48,211 nucleotides of DNA from Clostridiaceae bacterium (GTDB taxonomy: Bacteria; Bacillota; Clostridia; Acetivibrionales; DULL01), in contig DULL01000090.1 in NCBI GenBank assembly GCA_012840395.1, positions 1 to 48,211 of the forward strand. Reading direction: 5' to 3'. This document shows, in pieces, positions 24,751 through 33,539 of this stretch; the stretch's first letter is position 1, and each line of letters opens with the position of its first letter. The notes under the pieces were generated by a model. It had not been told where the DNA came from. It did no database searches and saw only the letters and a program-made list of their open reading frames with translations. The position numbers and the translations under genes were made by a program.

Positions 24751-26064
24751 ATGCCTGTAGTATATTCACATCATAGGTTAATAGGAAATGACAGGTTTTT
24801 AGAATATGATAATGTAAATAAAAAAATAAATGCTATAGTTTCCAATATTACTTTTGATATATTAAAGGATTCACCCGGTCTTGTAGCGGAAGTTGCAAAC
24901 GGCAATGTGGAAAGACATGTCCTTGAAAAAGAGATAATAAAAAACATTGACAGGAATAGGTACCATTTAGGTTTATACAGGGAGGAGCTAATAAAAAAAG
25001 TATTTGACTTTATGTTTGGGTATGGGGAGCTCCAGCAGTATATAGAAGACCAGGATATTTCAGATATTGATGGTACCAGGTACAATGAATTTGTCGTAAA
25101 AAGAAAAGGCATTCGTGAGAAAATAGATGTGAATTTTGGCAGTGAAAAAATATTTGATACATACTGCAAACTTATCGCAATAAGAAATGGGGGCATTCTT
25201 AACGAAAATGACAGCCATTGCCGGGTTACTGATGAGAACTACCGTCTTAGAATAAACGTTTCAATCAGTCCAAGAAATGCAAACGGGCCTTCAATAAGTA
25301 TAAGAAAGCACAGGAAGAACAGCTATACTATTCAAGATTTAAAAAAGTTGGGAATGATAGATGATTCTTTAGAGGAATTTATAAAACAGCTTGCTTGTTC
25401 TGACGCAACCATTCTTTTCTGTGGGAAAGGTGCGGCTGGAAAAACAACTCTTTTGAGGGCATTTGTTAACATACTTCCCGAAATGGAAAGGGTTCTCATT
25501 GCCGAGTCAGATACAGAAATATATCCTGACAAACCTTACTGCATACAGCAGAGAATAAAAAAGCAGAATGAGGGTGGACGCCCTGTAACGTTAAAAGATC
25601 TGGTAAGAGACGGACTTACCATGTCTCTGGATACATATTGCATAGGAGAAATAGTGGGAGAGGAAGCCTGGGAATTTGTAAAAGCTTCTTTTACAGGACA
25701 CAGAGGGATAGCCACGCTGCATTCTGAAAGTGCGGAGGATGCTTTTGGAAGGCTTCTTACGCTTTGCCAGGGAGCTGCTCTGGGTGAAAGTGAAAGAACC
25801 ATTAAAGAAATAATGTCAAAAAGTATAGACGTTATTTTTTACCTGAGTGAATTCAAAGTGGTAGATGTACTGGAGATAGTGGGTTACCAGAAAGAAAAGG
25901 ACCGGTTTGTTTTTAACAGGTTATTTCTGCTTGATAACAGGTACGGGGATAAAAATGGCTGTATTTTAGGAAGTTTTATAAAATGTAATGACCCGGGAGA
26001 AAGATTAAAAAGAAAACTCACTCCAAGAGGTAAAGGAAATGAATGTACTGGCACTTGTGGTTAA
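24751..26064 (+). CDS. tadA: Tad secretion ATPase TadA/CpaF
   Basis: This 437-residue type II/IV secretion ATPase powers assembly of Flp-type pili. It has Walker A 'CGKGAAGKTTLL' near residue 225, an Asp-box-like 'IAESDTEIY' near 251, Walker B region 'CIGEIVGEEAWEFVKA' near 298 and the His box 'GHRGIATLHSES' near 316. The N-terminal region contains the usual 'YGELQQYIEDQDISDI' stretch. The start is ATG at 24751 with GGGGGAG upstream; a longer reading would overlap the kinase gene. It overlaps tadB by 26 bases, which points to translational coupling. Confidence 0.95.
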   Translation: MPVVYSHHRLIGNDRFLEYDNVNKKINAIVSNITFDILKDSPGLVAEVANGNVERHVLEKEIIKNIDRNRYHLGLYREELIKKVFDFMFGYGELQQYIEDQDISDIDGTRYNEFVVKRKGIREKIDVNFGSEKIFDTYCKLIAIRNGGILNENDSHCRVTDENYRLRINVSISPRNANGPSISIRKHRKNSYTIQDLKKLGMIDDSLEEFIKQLACSDATILFCGKGAAGKTTLLRAFVNILPEMERVLIAESDTEIYPDKPYCIQQRIKKQNEGGRPVTLKDLVRDGLTMSLDTYCIGEIVGEEAWEFVKASFTGHRGIATLHSESAEDAFGRLLTLCQGAALGESERTIKEIMSKSIDVIFYLSEFKVVDVLEIVGYQKEKDRFVFNRLFLLDNRYGDKNGCILGSFIKCNDPGERLKRKLTPRGKGNECTGTCG

Positions 26065-27001
26065 TTCACTTTCACTTGCAGGAACCACCGTAATTCTTTC
26101 TATTCTAATAATCCAGACAATAGATATTAACAGATTGGTTCATATGGGTATTGAAAAACTCAGCTCAGATTATCATGAAAGAAGAATCAGAAGAACAATA
26201 AAAAATTATGTAGGGACTTTGAAAGTTAGAATAAGTTTTATGGAAAAAATAGAACTCTATTTAATAGAGAAGTCCAATATACGAAAGTATATACCTTTTG
26301 TAAATTCCTATGTTTTACTATTTTGCTGCTTAATTATATTTATAATTACTTTCCGGTTAGTGTATAAGGCTTTATTATCTGTAATTGCCGCAGGCATAAT
26401 ATGTATAATTTTTTCCTTAATCCCGGTTTTTGTATTGGACATTTTAGGCAGGTATAATTCTGAGAAAGTACGCAGGAAACTTGCTGAGTTTATCTCTATA
26501 CTAAACAGGTGGTGTGCAGTAAAGGAAGACATTTTCTATGCTTTTGAGAGATCTCTCGGGTCAGGACTTCAGGAACCGTTGAAATCGTTTATAAGGGATA
26601 TGATTATTCAAATAAACGGAGGAGTAGAGCCTTTAACTGCATTGGAAATATTAAGTATGAAGGTTGATAATGCCCAGTTCAGGGATTTTATTATCAACAT
26701 CAAACAAAATGTCAGGTATAGGGGAGATATAAGGGTGCTTCTTACCAATATGGAGAACCAGTTTTATAAGATTGAGGAAGAATACAGCCGAAGAAAGATA
26801 TCAACTTATAAAGACAGGATATTAGTGTACTGTACCATGTTTGGTGTTTTAATTACCGGATATTATTTTCTTAATATTAATCCGAAGGTAAAGGAGTTTT
26901 ATTTCGGTACACCGGAGGGAAGAAATTTACTGATACTTTTTAGCCTTTTATTCGCAAGCGGATTTTTTCTGGCTTTCAGGATTGCCAAATTCAAACATTA
27001 G
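26039..27001 (+). CDS. tadB: Tad inner membrane platform protein TadB
   Basis: This 320-residue membrane protein has segments at about 5-27, 85-105, 108-130, 265-282 and 298-316. Its cytoplasmic GspF/T2SSF-type domain lies between about 130 and 260, including 'KLAEFISILNRWCAVKEDIF'. TadB and TadC form the membrane platform above the TadA ATPase. It begins inside the end of tadA. Three bases separate its stop from the ribosome site of tadC. No oddities were seen. Confidence 0.88.
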   Translation: MNVLALVVNSLSLAGTTVILSILIIQTIDINRLVHMGIEKLSSDYHERRIRRTIKNYVGTLKVRISFMEKIELYLIEKSNIRKYIPFVNSYVLLFCCLIIFIITFRLVYKALLSVIAAGIICIIFSLIPVFVLDILGRYNSEKVRRKLAEFISILNRWCAVKEDIFYAFERSLGSGLQEPLKSFIRDMIIQINGGVEPLTALEILSMKVDNAQFRDFIINIKQNVRYRGDIRVLLTNMENQFYKIEEEYSRRKISTYKDRILVYCTMFGVLITGYYFLNINPKVKEFYFGTPEGRNLLILFSLLFASGFFLAFRIAKFKH

Positions 27002-27012
27002 AGGTGATTCTG

Positions 27013-27915
27013 TTGGAAGTACTGCTTCAGTTTGCAAATATGCACAGATATTTTGTCATCATTATTCTATTTTTTAATTTCATGTTATCAAGTTTAATAA
27101 TGAAGAAAATGCAAGTTCATTTTAACAGGTATATTTATGAAGCTTTAGGAGGGAGGGATGAAAAGAAAGCCTTGCATGTAATATATATATCGGTTTTCAG
27201 GGATATATTAAGCAGGTATGAAAGGAGGAGCAAAAATTATGGTTTCTATAAAAAAATAGTAAATAAAATGAAAAAATCAGGATATAGTTACGAAAAAGCA
27301 CCGATGATATACTTTGCACTAAAATTCGTTCTTCTTCCCCTGCTATTCATTGCATTTTTTATTATTAATTATCCGGATATTATAAAAGCTGCAGCAGCCA
27401 CAACCGTAATATTTATTATTATGGAACTGGTTATATTGGCCAGGAAGAAAGCGCATAATTTAAAGCTTCAAAAAAATATATACAAGATATACAAATATCT
27501 TCATAACCAGATCTCTTCCGGTGTAAGGGTGACAGATGCGGTAAAGACCGTGTATGAAGTTATAGAGGATAAAAAACTTAGAAATATTCTCATAAGGCTG
27601 GCTGCAACCTATGAGCTTACTCTTGATATTGATAAAGCTCTTGGTGAATTTAAATCAAACTACGACACACCAGAATCAGAGACCTTGTGTGTGGCATTGA
27701 AGCAGGGAGTGCTTACAGGAGATAACAGGGAGCTTCTTGCAAGGCAGGAAGATATAATGTTCAACAAATATTTTTATTATATACAGGCTGAAACAGATAA
27801 TTGCAGGTTTAAAAGTGCTGCGGCTGTAGGGCTATTCTGCTCAGTTATAGTAATAATGATATTAATTCCTATGATAATGGATGTTACTGATGCTGTAAGA
27901 AGGATATTTATCTAA
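27013..27915 (+). CDS. tadC: Tad inner membrane platform protein TadC
   Basis: This 300-residue membrane protein of the T2SSF type has hydrophobic segments near residues 10-28, 100-120, 122-140 and 270-292. Its cytoplasmic core contains 'LHNQISSGVRVTDAVKTVYE', the family's helical motif region. The start is probably TTG at 27013, with GAGGTG (27001-27006) six bases before it; GTG at 27004 lies inside that ribosome site. It pairs with TadB as the pilus assembly platform. Confidence 0.87.
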   Translation: MEVLLQFANMHRYFVIIILFFNFMLSSLIMKKMQVHFNRYIYEALGGRDEKKALHVIYISVFRDILSRYERRSKNYGFYKKIVNKMKKSGYSYEKAPMIYFALKFVLLPLLFIAFFIINYPDIIKAAAATTVIFIIMELVILARKKAHNLKLQKNIYKIYKYLHNQISSGVRVTDAVKTVYEVIEDKKLRNILIRLAATYELTLDIDKALGEFKSNYDTPESETLCVALKQGVLTGDNRELLARQEDIMFNKYFYYIQAETDNCRFKSAAAVGLFCSVIVIMILIPMIMDVTDAVRRIFI

Positions 27916-27992
27916 AATCTTCACTTCTATAAGGTGGAGAGGATCAAAAAAAGCAAAAATAAATAAAAAGGAATTTAAGAAAGGTGGTCATT

Positions 27993-28229
27993 ATGTCAAG
28001 GTTTAAAGAAATCAAAAGATATTATAGTTTAAAATTCATGAATTTTATAAAAGGCAATGGAGGCTTTGGGTTAAATGAATTTTTAGGTATTGCGGCTGCA
28101 TTGATAGTTGCTGCGCTGGTTGTGATACCGGGGCTGAGAGGATTTAGTGAAGATGTAATGACCGGGCTTAAAACCTGGTGGGACAAAATAGCTTCCAGAA
28201 TTTTTCAGGAAAATACTACTGCGTGGTAA
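27993..28229 (+). CDS. flp: Flp-type prepilin (candidate major pilin)
   Basis: This 78-residue protein has a basic leader of about 27 residues, then 'GG|FGLNEFLGIAAALIVAALV'-type prepilin features: a Gly-Phe junction, Glu at +5 and an aromatic residue at +6 of the mature chain, followed by a single hydrophobic helix. That is the Flp pilin pattern processed by a TadV/CpaA peptidase. The leader is longer than usual. The short mature tail has 'WWDKIASRIF'. The start is ATG at 27993 with AAAGGTGG upstream. It follows tadC by 77 bases and is probably the most highly expressed gene of the locus, though this cannot be seen. Confidence 0.82.
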   Translation: MSRFKEIKRYYSLKFMNFIKGNGGFGLNEFLGIAAALIVAALVVIPGLRGFSEDVMTGLKTWWDKIASRIFQENTTAW

Positions 28230-28232
28230 TAA

Positions 28233-28610
28233 ATGTCGGCTAAAGCAATTATATTTTCAATATTGTTAATTATAATCATAACCTTTACTATAAGCACTGT
28301 TGAACTGTTTTTACCTCTGGCAGCCAGGGCGGATATGAATATGCTTTGCAGAAAGTGCCTTTTACAGATGGAGGTAAATGGAGGAATGTCCCCGGCCATT
28401 AAGGATGAGCTCTATCAGAAGCTTGCGGCAACAGGCTTTAAGGATATTGTGATACAGGGTACTGAGAATGCAGCTTATGGCAATGAAATTAGTTTAACGG
28501 TAGAAGCCGGCTACACCTACAGCAGAATAGAAGCGCTTTTTACGAGAACCGAAGTTGTACAGAGAATGAGATATAAAGGAACAAGCCTGTCAAGAAAGGT
28601 AGTTAATTAA
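28233..28610 (+). CDS. Small Tad pilin-like membrane protein (TadE/DUF4320-like)
   Basis: The 125-residue protein has one N-terminal membrane helix (about 5-28) and a small extracytoplasmic domain with two cysteines (Cys39, Cys42). It starts three bases after the stop of the pilin gene without a clear ribosome site, so it is probably translated by coupling. In Clostridia, Tad loci commonly hold such single-helix proteins after flp, often classed with DUF4320. It may be a minor pilin, but it lacks a clear prepilin cleavage site. The family name is tentative. Confidence 0.72.
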   Translation: MSAKAIIFSILLIIIITFTISTVELFLPLAARADMNMLCRKCLLQMEVNGGMSPAIKDELYQKLAATGFKDIVIQGTENAAYGNEISLTVEAGYTYSRIEALFTRTEVVQRMRYKGTSLSRKVVN

Positions 28611-28680
28611 TGAGAAAACTCAATAAAAAGTTTATTAGCAAAAAAATCATTAATACTACAAGACAATTTAAGGGAAAATT

Positions 28681-29244
28681 ATGTTTAAAAGAGTTAATGT
28701 CTTAGGTATAAAAAGTTTACCACTCAAAACAAACAACAGGGGAGGGGCAGTGGGGGAAGTAATAATTGTAGCGGCTATAATAGTTTTCATACTTTTTCCG
28801 ATGATTTCAGCAGTAATTGAAAGATATCTGATAAATATCAAATTACAAATTATAAAAGACGCAGTTGATATTACAAATATATCTACCTATGTTTCCATTG
28901 ACCCGGAATATTTGGGAAGGAACTTGGTAATCCATGATCAATCAGAAGTATGGGAAATTTATAGCAAGCTATTATCAAGCAACCTTAATTTAAAAGAAGA
29001 TCTTTCCCCGGAAGATAATTCAGTAGCAGAGGAGAAAGTTAAAGTAGAATCTATTATCATTTATACCGGGGATAACCCTGAAAAATGCCCCTTAGGTACT
29101 GATATCAGGCGTCCTGGAGTGCACAGCCTTATTACTGTTCCGGTGAAACCTTCACTATACAGCCAAATCATTCTGAACCTTATGGGCAAAAATTCCATTG
29201 AATTAAGAATCCACGTGGATTCGGAAGTTCCGGTTAATAACTAG
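28681..29244 (+). CDS. TadE/TadG-like pseudopilin
   Basis: The 187-residue protein has a leader of about 21 residues ending in 'NNRGG', then 'AVGEVIIVAAIIVFILF', one membrane helix. The Glu placed four or five residues after the Gly pair resembles prepilins of the TadE/TadF group. The remaining 140 residues form a mixed extracytoplasmic domain. AAGGGA precedes the ATG. It is likely a minor pilin of the Tad apparatus, processed by a prepilin peptidase encoded elsewhere. Assignment rests on the N-terminus and position. Confidence 0.75.
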   Translation: MFKRVNVLGIKSLPLKTNNRGGAVGEVIIVAAIIVFILFPMISAVIERYLINIKLQIIKDAVDITNISTYVSIDPEYLGRNLVIHDQSEVWEIYSKLLSSNLNLKEDLSPEDNSVAEEKVKVESIIIYTGDNPEKCPLGTDIRRPGVHSLITVPVKPSLYSQIILNLMGKNSIELRIHVDSEVPVNN

Positions 29245-29261
29245 ATGGAGTGGTTAGTTCA

Positions 29262-29909
29262 ATGAAAAAAATAAATGTGATTTTGCTTACCATCATACTA
29301 GTAATAGTTCTACTTATAGTAGAGATAATAATTGTAAGAAGTGCTGCAGAATATGAACCTGAGATAGAGGTGGTATTTGCAGGAGTTAAGATTCCTGAAG
29401 GTACTCCTATTACGCCTGATATGCTCATAAAAAAGAAAATTAGTATTAGTTATGCCCATAAGCAGTCAGTAAGAAATATTGAGGAAACTGCATACAAAAA
29501 AGCGAAAGTAGACATTGAAGAAGGTGAAATGCTCCTTAACGGGAAACTAGCGGATTTAGAAGAAATGGATCAAATTGTTATTATGGACAGAAGCAACAGG
29601 CTCTTTTCAGTTGAATTTAAGGGAGATCAGGCTAACGGTTGGTGGTTGAAGGCAGGACAATATGTAGATATAATATTTGTACCTAATGAAAAAGGAAACA
29701 CAGAAGCGAAGGGTATGCAAAAATCCGTAGAGAAGCTTAAAAATGTACGAGTAGCTGCGATTATTGATGAAAAAGGAAGACTGGTAAAGGATACTGAAGG
29801 GACAGCTCTTCCAAGATATATATCCTTTGAATTAAGCGATGATCAGTGTGATTTTCTGGCTTATGCAAAGGGAAACGGGAGACTTGAAATTTCAGTAATA
29901 CCTGAATAA
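29262..29909 (+). CDS. cpaB: CpaB/RcpC-like SAF-domain pilus protein
   Basis: The 215-residue protein has an N-terminal membrane anchor (about 4-24) followed by a SAF domain with 'VKIPEGTPITPDMLIKK' near residue 44, the signature of CpaB/RcpC. In Gram-negatives CpaB works with the outer-membrane secretin; in Gram-positives it is kept although no secretin exists, and may guide the pilus through the wall (inference). The start is ATG at 29262, with GGAGTGG upstream; an in-frame GTG at 29250 overlaps that site. It closes the Tad gene run. Confidence 0.87.
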   Translation: MKKINVILLTIILVIVLLIVEIIIVRSAAEYEPEIEVVFAGVKIPEGTPITPDMLIKKKISISYAHKQSVRNIEETAYKKAKVDIEEGEMLLNGKLADLEEMDQIVIMDRSNRLFSVEFKGDQANGWWLKAGQYVDIIFVPNEKGNTEAKGMQKSVEKLKNVRVAAIIDEKGRLVKDTEGTALPRYISFELSDDQCDFLAYAKGNGRLEISVIPE

Positions 29910-29965
29910 AATACTATGCCAGAGGAATTTATAAATTGCAAAAAATACTATCAGGAGGCTTTATT

Positions 29966-30202
29966 ATGGCAGATATAAAGTTTGAGATTATAAAAAATAT
30001 AGGAGTAATTAGTGAAGGTACTAAGGGATGGAAGAAGGAAATTAATATAGTGAAATGGAATGACCGCAATCCTAAAGTTGATATTAGAGATTGGGATGAA
30101 AGCCACACAAAAATGGGAAAAGGAATTACCTTAGACAAAGAGGAGACAATTGAACTTAAAAAAATACTGGACAAATTCGATCCTGAGGAATTGGAAAGTT
30201 AG
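29966..30202 (+). CDS. YdbC/PC4-like single-stranded DNA-binding protein
   Basis: This 78-residue protein shows the YdbC pattern 'FEIIKNIGVISEGTKGWKKE' followed by 'KVDIRDWDESHTKMGKGITL'. Proteins of this family have the fold of the eukaryotic coactivator PC4 and bind single-stranded DNA. AGGAGG lies eight bases before the ATG at 29966. It stands alone between the Tad locus and the AraC regulator; no link to the pilus is apparent. Length and motif match closely. Confidence 0.9.
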   Translation: MADIKFEIIKNIGVISEGTKGWKKEINIVKWNDRNPKVDIRDWDESHTKMGKGITLDKEETIELKKILDKFDPEELES

Positions 30203-30251
30203 GCTGACTTAGGAATCTTGCAGAAATCCTCCTCTTTTAAAGGAAAGGCAA

Positions 30252-30301
30252 ACTCCCTTCGCTCGGGGGTTCAGTGGGGGACTTGTAATCCCCCACCGAA
30301 C
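30252..30301 (+). repeat. GC-rich double hairpin, possible REP/IS200-type remnant
   Basis: Two adjacent stem-loops stand out by GC content. The first pairs ACTCCC (30252-30257) with GGGGGT (30265-30270). The second pairs GTGGGGGA (30274-30281) with TCCCCCAC (30289-30296), extended by GTTC/GAAC (30269-30272 with 30298-30301) after one mismatch. No T run follows, so it is a poor terminator. It resembles the foldback ends used by Y1 transposases of the IS200/IS605 or REP class. The rest of 30203-30539 is AT-rich and shows no gene. Confidence 0.5.
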
Positions 30302-30539
30302 GATGTACAGGTTTTAAAACAGGTATGTCATTAGTAGAAGAATATATCATCTTGTAGATACAAAGCTTAACATGACATTATTTTTTTATCCTGAAGTGAC
30401 TACTATTGAAATTTCAAATATCACATGATAATTTATATATATAAATATACGACATATATCAAAGGAACAGAGTTAAGCGATAAAGATCTGAATTTATCTT
30501 ATAAGTCCATCTAAAAGATATTAGATTGGGAGTTTTGTT

Positions 30540-31430
30540 ATGAATAAGAATATACTGCCAAAAGCATGGGAGAGTCTGTTAAAATCTACAAGCTATCTTC
30601 CTGTAATTGTTAAAACCATAGAAAGGATACATGATGCTACCTGGTCAATGGAGCCCAATATTCATGATAACTTTGAAATGGTGTATATAAAAAAGGGCAG
30701 TACTGTTTTTGAAATTGCCGGAGAACCTGTTCCTTTAGGACCTAATGATATAATCATTATAAAGCCCAGGCAGTATCATAAATTTATTGTAAAGTCCAAA
30801 ATGGCCTGTGAATTTATAGTATTAAATTTCACATTTGAGAATCAACAAAACGAAGGAGTTTCTGAGATCTCCCTGGAAGATTTTCTTAACTTTGTAAGCA
30901 GCCGGGAAACAGGTGCTTATATTACTATGAAAGTAAGCCAGAAGAATGAGATTATTACAATTCTAAACAGAATACTTGTAGAAAGACAGAGTAATGATAT
31001 CGGCAGTGAATTCTTAAACCATTTACTGGTTCTGGAGCTTTTTGTCCTTATTTCCAGGGCCCTTAAGATGGAATGGGAAAACAGCATAAAAAATAAAAGT
31101 CCTAAATTAAAAGAGCTGATACATGCTGCAGTAAACTTTATAAATAATAATTTTGAAAGGGATATTTCTCTTGGGGATATTGCAAAATATGTGTTTTTAA
31201 GTCCCAGTTATTTTACGAGGGCATTTAAAGAAGAGATGGGAACAAGCCCAATAAATTACTTATTAAAGGTAAGAATAGAAAGATCAAAGGAATTGCTGGT
31301 AGAGAGTGATGAGAAAGTTGGTGAAATTGCTCTTAGTGTAGGTTTTTCTAATCAGCAGAGGTTCAACGAATTATTTAAAAAACATACCGGCATGACTCCC
31401 CTTAAATATAGAAAAACATATAAACGTTAA
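30540..31430 (+). CDS. AraC family transcriptional regulator with cupin sensor domain
   Basis: The 296-residue protein has an N-terminal cupin domain (about 25-120) with 'PNIHDNFEMVYIKKGS' and 'PLGPNDIIIIKPRQYHKF', typical of a sugar- or small-ligand pocket. Two C-terminal helix-turn-helix motifs follow: 'SLGDIAKYVFLSPSYFTRAF' near residue 217 and 'KVGEIALSVGFSNQQRFNEL' near 266. Such proteins usually activate a nearby catabolic or transport gene, but none is next to it. The target therefore cannot be read from context; the gene precedes leuCDB in the same direction, with 305 bases between. GGGAG precedes the ATG. Confidence 0.92.
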   Translation: MNKNILPKAWESLLKSTSYLPVIVKTIERIHDATWSMEPNIHDNFEMVYIKKGSTVFEIAGEPVPLGPNDIIIIKPRQYHKFIVKSKMACEFIVLNFTFENQQNEGVSEISLEDFLNFVSSRETGAYITMKVSQKNEIITILNRILVERQSNDIGSEFLNHLLVLELFVLISRALKMEWENSIKNKSPKLKELIHAAVNFINNNFERDISLGDIAKYVFLSPSYFTRAFKEEMGTSPINYLLKVRIERSKELLVESDEKVGEIALSVGFSNQQRFNELFKKHTGMTPLKYRKTYKR

Positions 31431-31491
31431 TTTTGTTATAATATCACGGTAAATATCGGGAAGAACTTGAACCACTCATATTCTATAATTT

Positions 31492-31506
31492 CACTTACAG
31501 AAAATT
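31492..31506 (+). promoter_or_regulatory. Weak candidate CodY box upstream of leuCDB
   Basis: CACTTACAGAAAATT differs at three of 15 positions from the CodY consensus AATTTTCWGAAAATT. CodY represses branched-chain amino acid genes in Firmicutes. The site lies about 230 bases before leuC, which is far, and such AT-rich matches occur by chance. Confidence 0.25.
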
Positions 31507-31610
31507 AATATGTATTAATTAATCATTTAATATTTTTTATTTTTGTTTTATTTGTATTTGTTTTATATATGCCATATATGCAATGTATTCGCTATATTCG
31601 CTAATTAATA

Positions 31611-31679
31611 TTGCATAATAATTACGAGAGGGGCATAATGAAATTTGTATATGGAATAATTAAACTATTTAGGATATAA
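31611..31679 (+). promoter_or_regulatory. leuCDB leader region: candidate promoter and 13-codon ORF
   Basis: TTGCAT (31611-31616) and CATAAT (31634-31639) are spaced by 17 bases and could be the operon's promoter. Alternatively, GAGAGGGG (31626-31633) precedes an ATG at 31638 that opens a 13-codon frame, MKFVYGIIKLFRI, five of whose residues are Val, Ile or Leu. If transcribed, this could be a leader peptide. The two readings overlap and cannot both hold. No T-box or terminator was found in 31431-31735. Confidence 0.3.
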
Positions 31680-31735
31680 AAGGAACATAATTTAGTATTA
31701 TTTAGATGATATTCAAAGGAGGTGCTGTTACTGTT

Positions 31736-33025
31736 ATGGGAATGACGATGACACAGAAGATTCTTGCAGACCATGCTGGTCTTGACAGAGTCTTGCCAGG
31801 ACAGTTAATAAAATCAAAAGTTGACATGGTATTAGGTAATGATATTACAACACCTGTAGCAATTAAGGAGTTTAGAAAAATTGGAATAAATAAAGTTTTT
31901 GATGTTGAAAAGATAGCCATAGTACCTGACCACTTTACACCAAATAAAGATATAAAATCAGCTGAGCAGGTTAAATTTATCAGAGAGTTTGCCCGGGAAA
32001 TGGGCATTGTAAATTTCTTTGAAATTGGACAGATGGGAGTGGAGCATGCCCTGCTTCCTGAAAAGGGGCTTGTTGTGTGCGGAGATGTTGTAATAGGAGC
32101 GGATTCCCATACCTGTACCTATGGGGCGCTTGGAGCTTTTTCTACCGGTGTAGGAAGCACGGATATGGCAGCCGGAATGGCTACAGGAGAAGCCTGGTTT
32201 AAGGTACCGGAAGCAATAAAATTTATTTTAAAGGGCAAACCCGGGAAATGGGTGAGCGGTAAGGATATTATTTTGCATATAATCGGTAAAATAGGTGTGG
32301 ATGGAGCACTTTATAAGTCCATGGAATTTGTTGGGGAAGGTTTAAAGTACCTGTCAATGGATGATAGATTTGCAATGGCAAACATGGCTATAGAAGCTGG
32401 TGCTAAAAATGGAATTTTTGAAGTTGATGAGAAAACCCTTGAATATGTGAAAGAGCATTCAACTAAACCATATAGAATTTTTAAAGCTGATGAGGATGCA
32501 GTATATAGTGAAATCTATGAGATTGAACTGTCACAAATTAAACCTACAGTTGCTTTCCCACATCTGCCTGAAAATACCAGAACAATTGATGAGGTGGGAG
32601 ATATCAAGATTGACCAGGTGGTAATTGGATCTTGCACAAACGGAAGGATTGAAGATTTAAGAACCACAGCGGAAATATTAAAAGGTAAAAAGGTTCATCC
32701 TGAAGTCAGATGTATTATAATTCCTGCCACTCAGAAAATTTGGAAGCAGGCTATGAATGAAGGTTTATTTGATATATTTGTAGATGCTGGTGCCGTGGTA
32801 AGTACTCCTACCTGTGGACCATGTCTTGGAGGCCATATGGGCATACTGGCTAAAGGAGAAAGGGCAGTAGCCACAACCAACAGAAATTTTGTAGGAAGAA
32901 TGGGTCATCCAGAGAGTGAAGTATACCTTGCAAGCCCTGCAGTAGCAGCTGCATCAGCAGTTATGGGTAAAATCGCTTCACCTGAGGAAGTTTTGAACAG
33001 TACAGGCAAGGGGGGAGAACAGTGA
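31736..33025 (+). CDS. leuC: 3-isopropylmalate dehydratase large subunit
   Basis: LeuC with LeuD isomerises 2- to 3-isopropylmalate in leucine synthesis. The 429-residue protein belongs to the aconitase family. Its iron-sulfur ligands are visible as '[11 protein letters not shown]' near residue 299 and '[11 protein letters not shown]' near 359; '[15 protein letters not shown]' near 121 is also conserved. The start is ATG at 31736, 11 bases after AAGGAGGTG; an in-frame ATG at 31706 lies before that site. Its stop overlaps the GTG of leuD by four bases. leuA and the ilv genes are not in the window. Confidence 0.97.
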   Translation: MGMTMTQKILADHAGLDRVLPGQLIKSKVDMVLGNDITTPVAIKEFRKIGINKVFDVEKIAIVPDHFTPNKDIKSAEQVKFIREFAREMGIVNFFEIGQMGVEHALLPEKGLVVCGDVVIGADSHTCTYGALGAFSTGVGSTDMAAGMATGEAWFKVPEAIKFILKGKPGKWVSGKDIILHIIGKIGVDGALYKSMEFVGEGLKYLSMDDRFAMANMAIEAGAKNGIFEVDEKTLEYVKEHSTKPYRIFKADEDAVYSEIYEIELSQIKPTVAFPHLPENTRTIDEVGDIKIDQVVIGSCTNGRIEDLRTTAEILKGKKVHPEVRCIIIPATQKIWKQAMNEGLFDIFVDAGAVVSTPTCGPCLGGHMGILAKGERAVATTNRNFVGRMGHPESEVYLASPAVAAASAVMGKIASPEEVLNSTGKGGEQ

Positions 33026-33525
33026 TAGCAAATGGAAAGGCACTAAAATACGGAGATAATGTGGATACAGACGTAATAATACCTGCAAGATATTTAAATA
33101 CTTCAGAACCATCAGAACTTGCCATGCATTGTATGGAAGATTTGGATAAGGAGTTTGTGAATAAAGTTCAAAAAGGGGACGTTTTGGTTGCAGGGAAAAA
33201 TTTTGGGTGCGGTTCCTCCAGGGAGCATGCTCCCATAGCATTGAAAGCATCTGGTATATCTTGTGTCATTGCTGAAACTTTTGCAAGAATATTTTTCAGG
33301 AATTCTGTAAATATCGGCCTTCCTATTATTGAGTGCCCCGAAGCAGCAAAAGATATTTCAGAAGGTGACCAAATTAGCATTAAATTTGATACAGGAGAAA
33401 TAACCAATATTACAAAGGGTAAGGTATACATTGGAACTCCTTTTCCGGATTTTATGCAAAAAATTATAAAGGCTGACGGATTAATCGGCTATATTAAGGA
33501 AGAATTGAAAGGAAATAATGGATAA
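33022..33525 (+). CDS. leuD: 3-isopropylmalate dehydratase small subunit
   Basis: The 167-residue partner of LeuC has the expected '[16 protein letters not shown]' near the N-terminus and the substrate-binding '[14 protein letters not shown]' near residue 59. The start is GTG within GTGA, overlapping the leuC stop, so translation is coupled. GGGGGAG lies just before. Length is typical of the short archaeal/clostridial LeuD class. leuB follows after 14 bases. Confidence 0.97.
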   Translation: MIANGKALKYGDNVDTDVIIPARYLNTSEPSELAMHCMEDLDKEFVNKVQKGDVLVAGKNFGCGSSREHAPIALKASGISCVIAETFARIFFRNSVNIGLPIIECPEAAKDISEGDQISIKFDTGEITNITKGKVYIGTPFPDFMQKIIKADGLIGYIKEELKGNNG

Positions 33526-33539
33526 AGGAGGCCTAAAGC

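Noticed and set aside
28610-28705. A 31-codon frame with ATG overlapping the previous stop in the Tad locus
   Set aside because: It overlaps the start of the next pilin-like gene in another frame, is Lys/Asn-rich without a domain and has no independent ribosome site.
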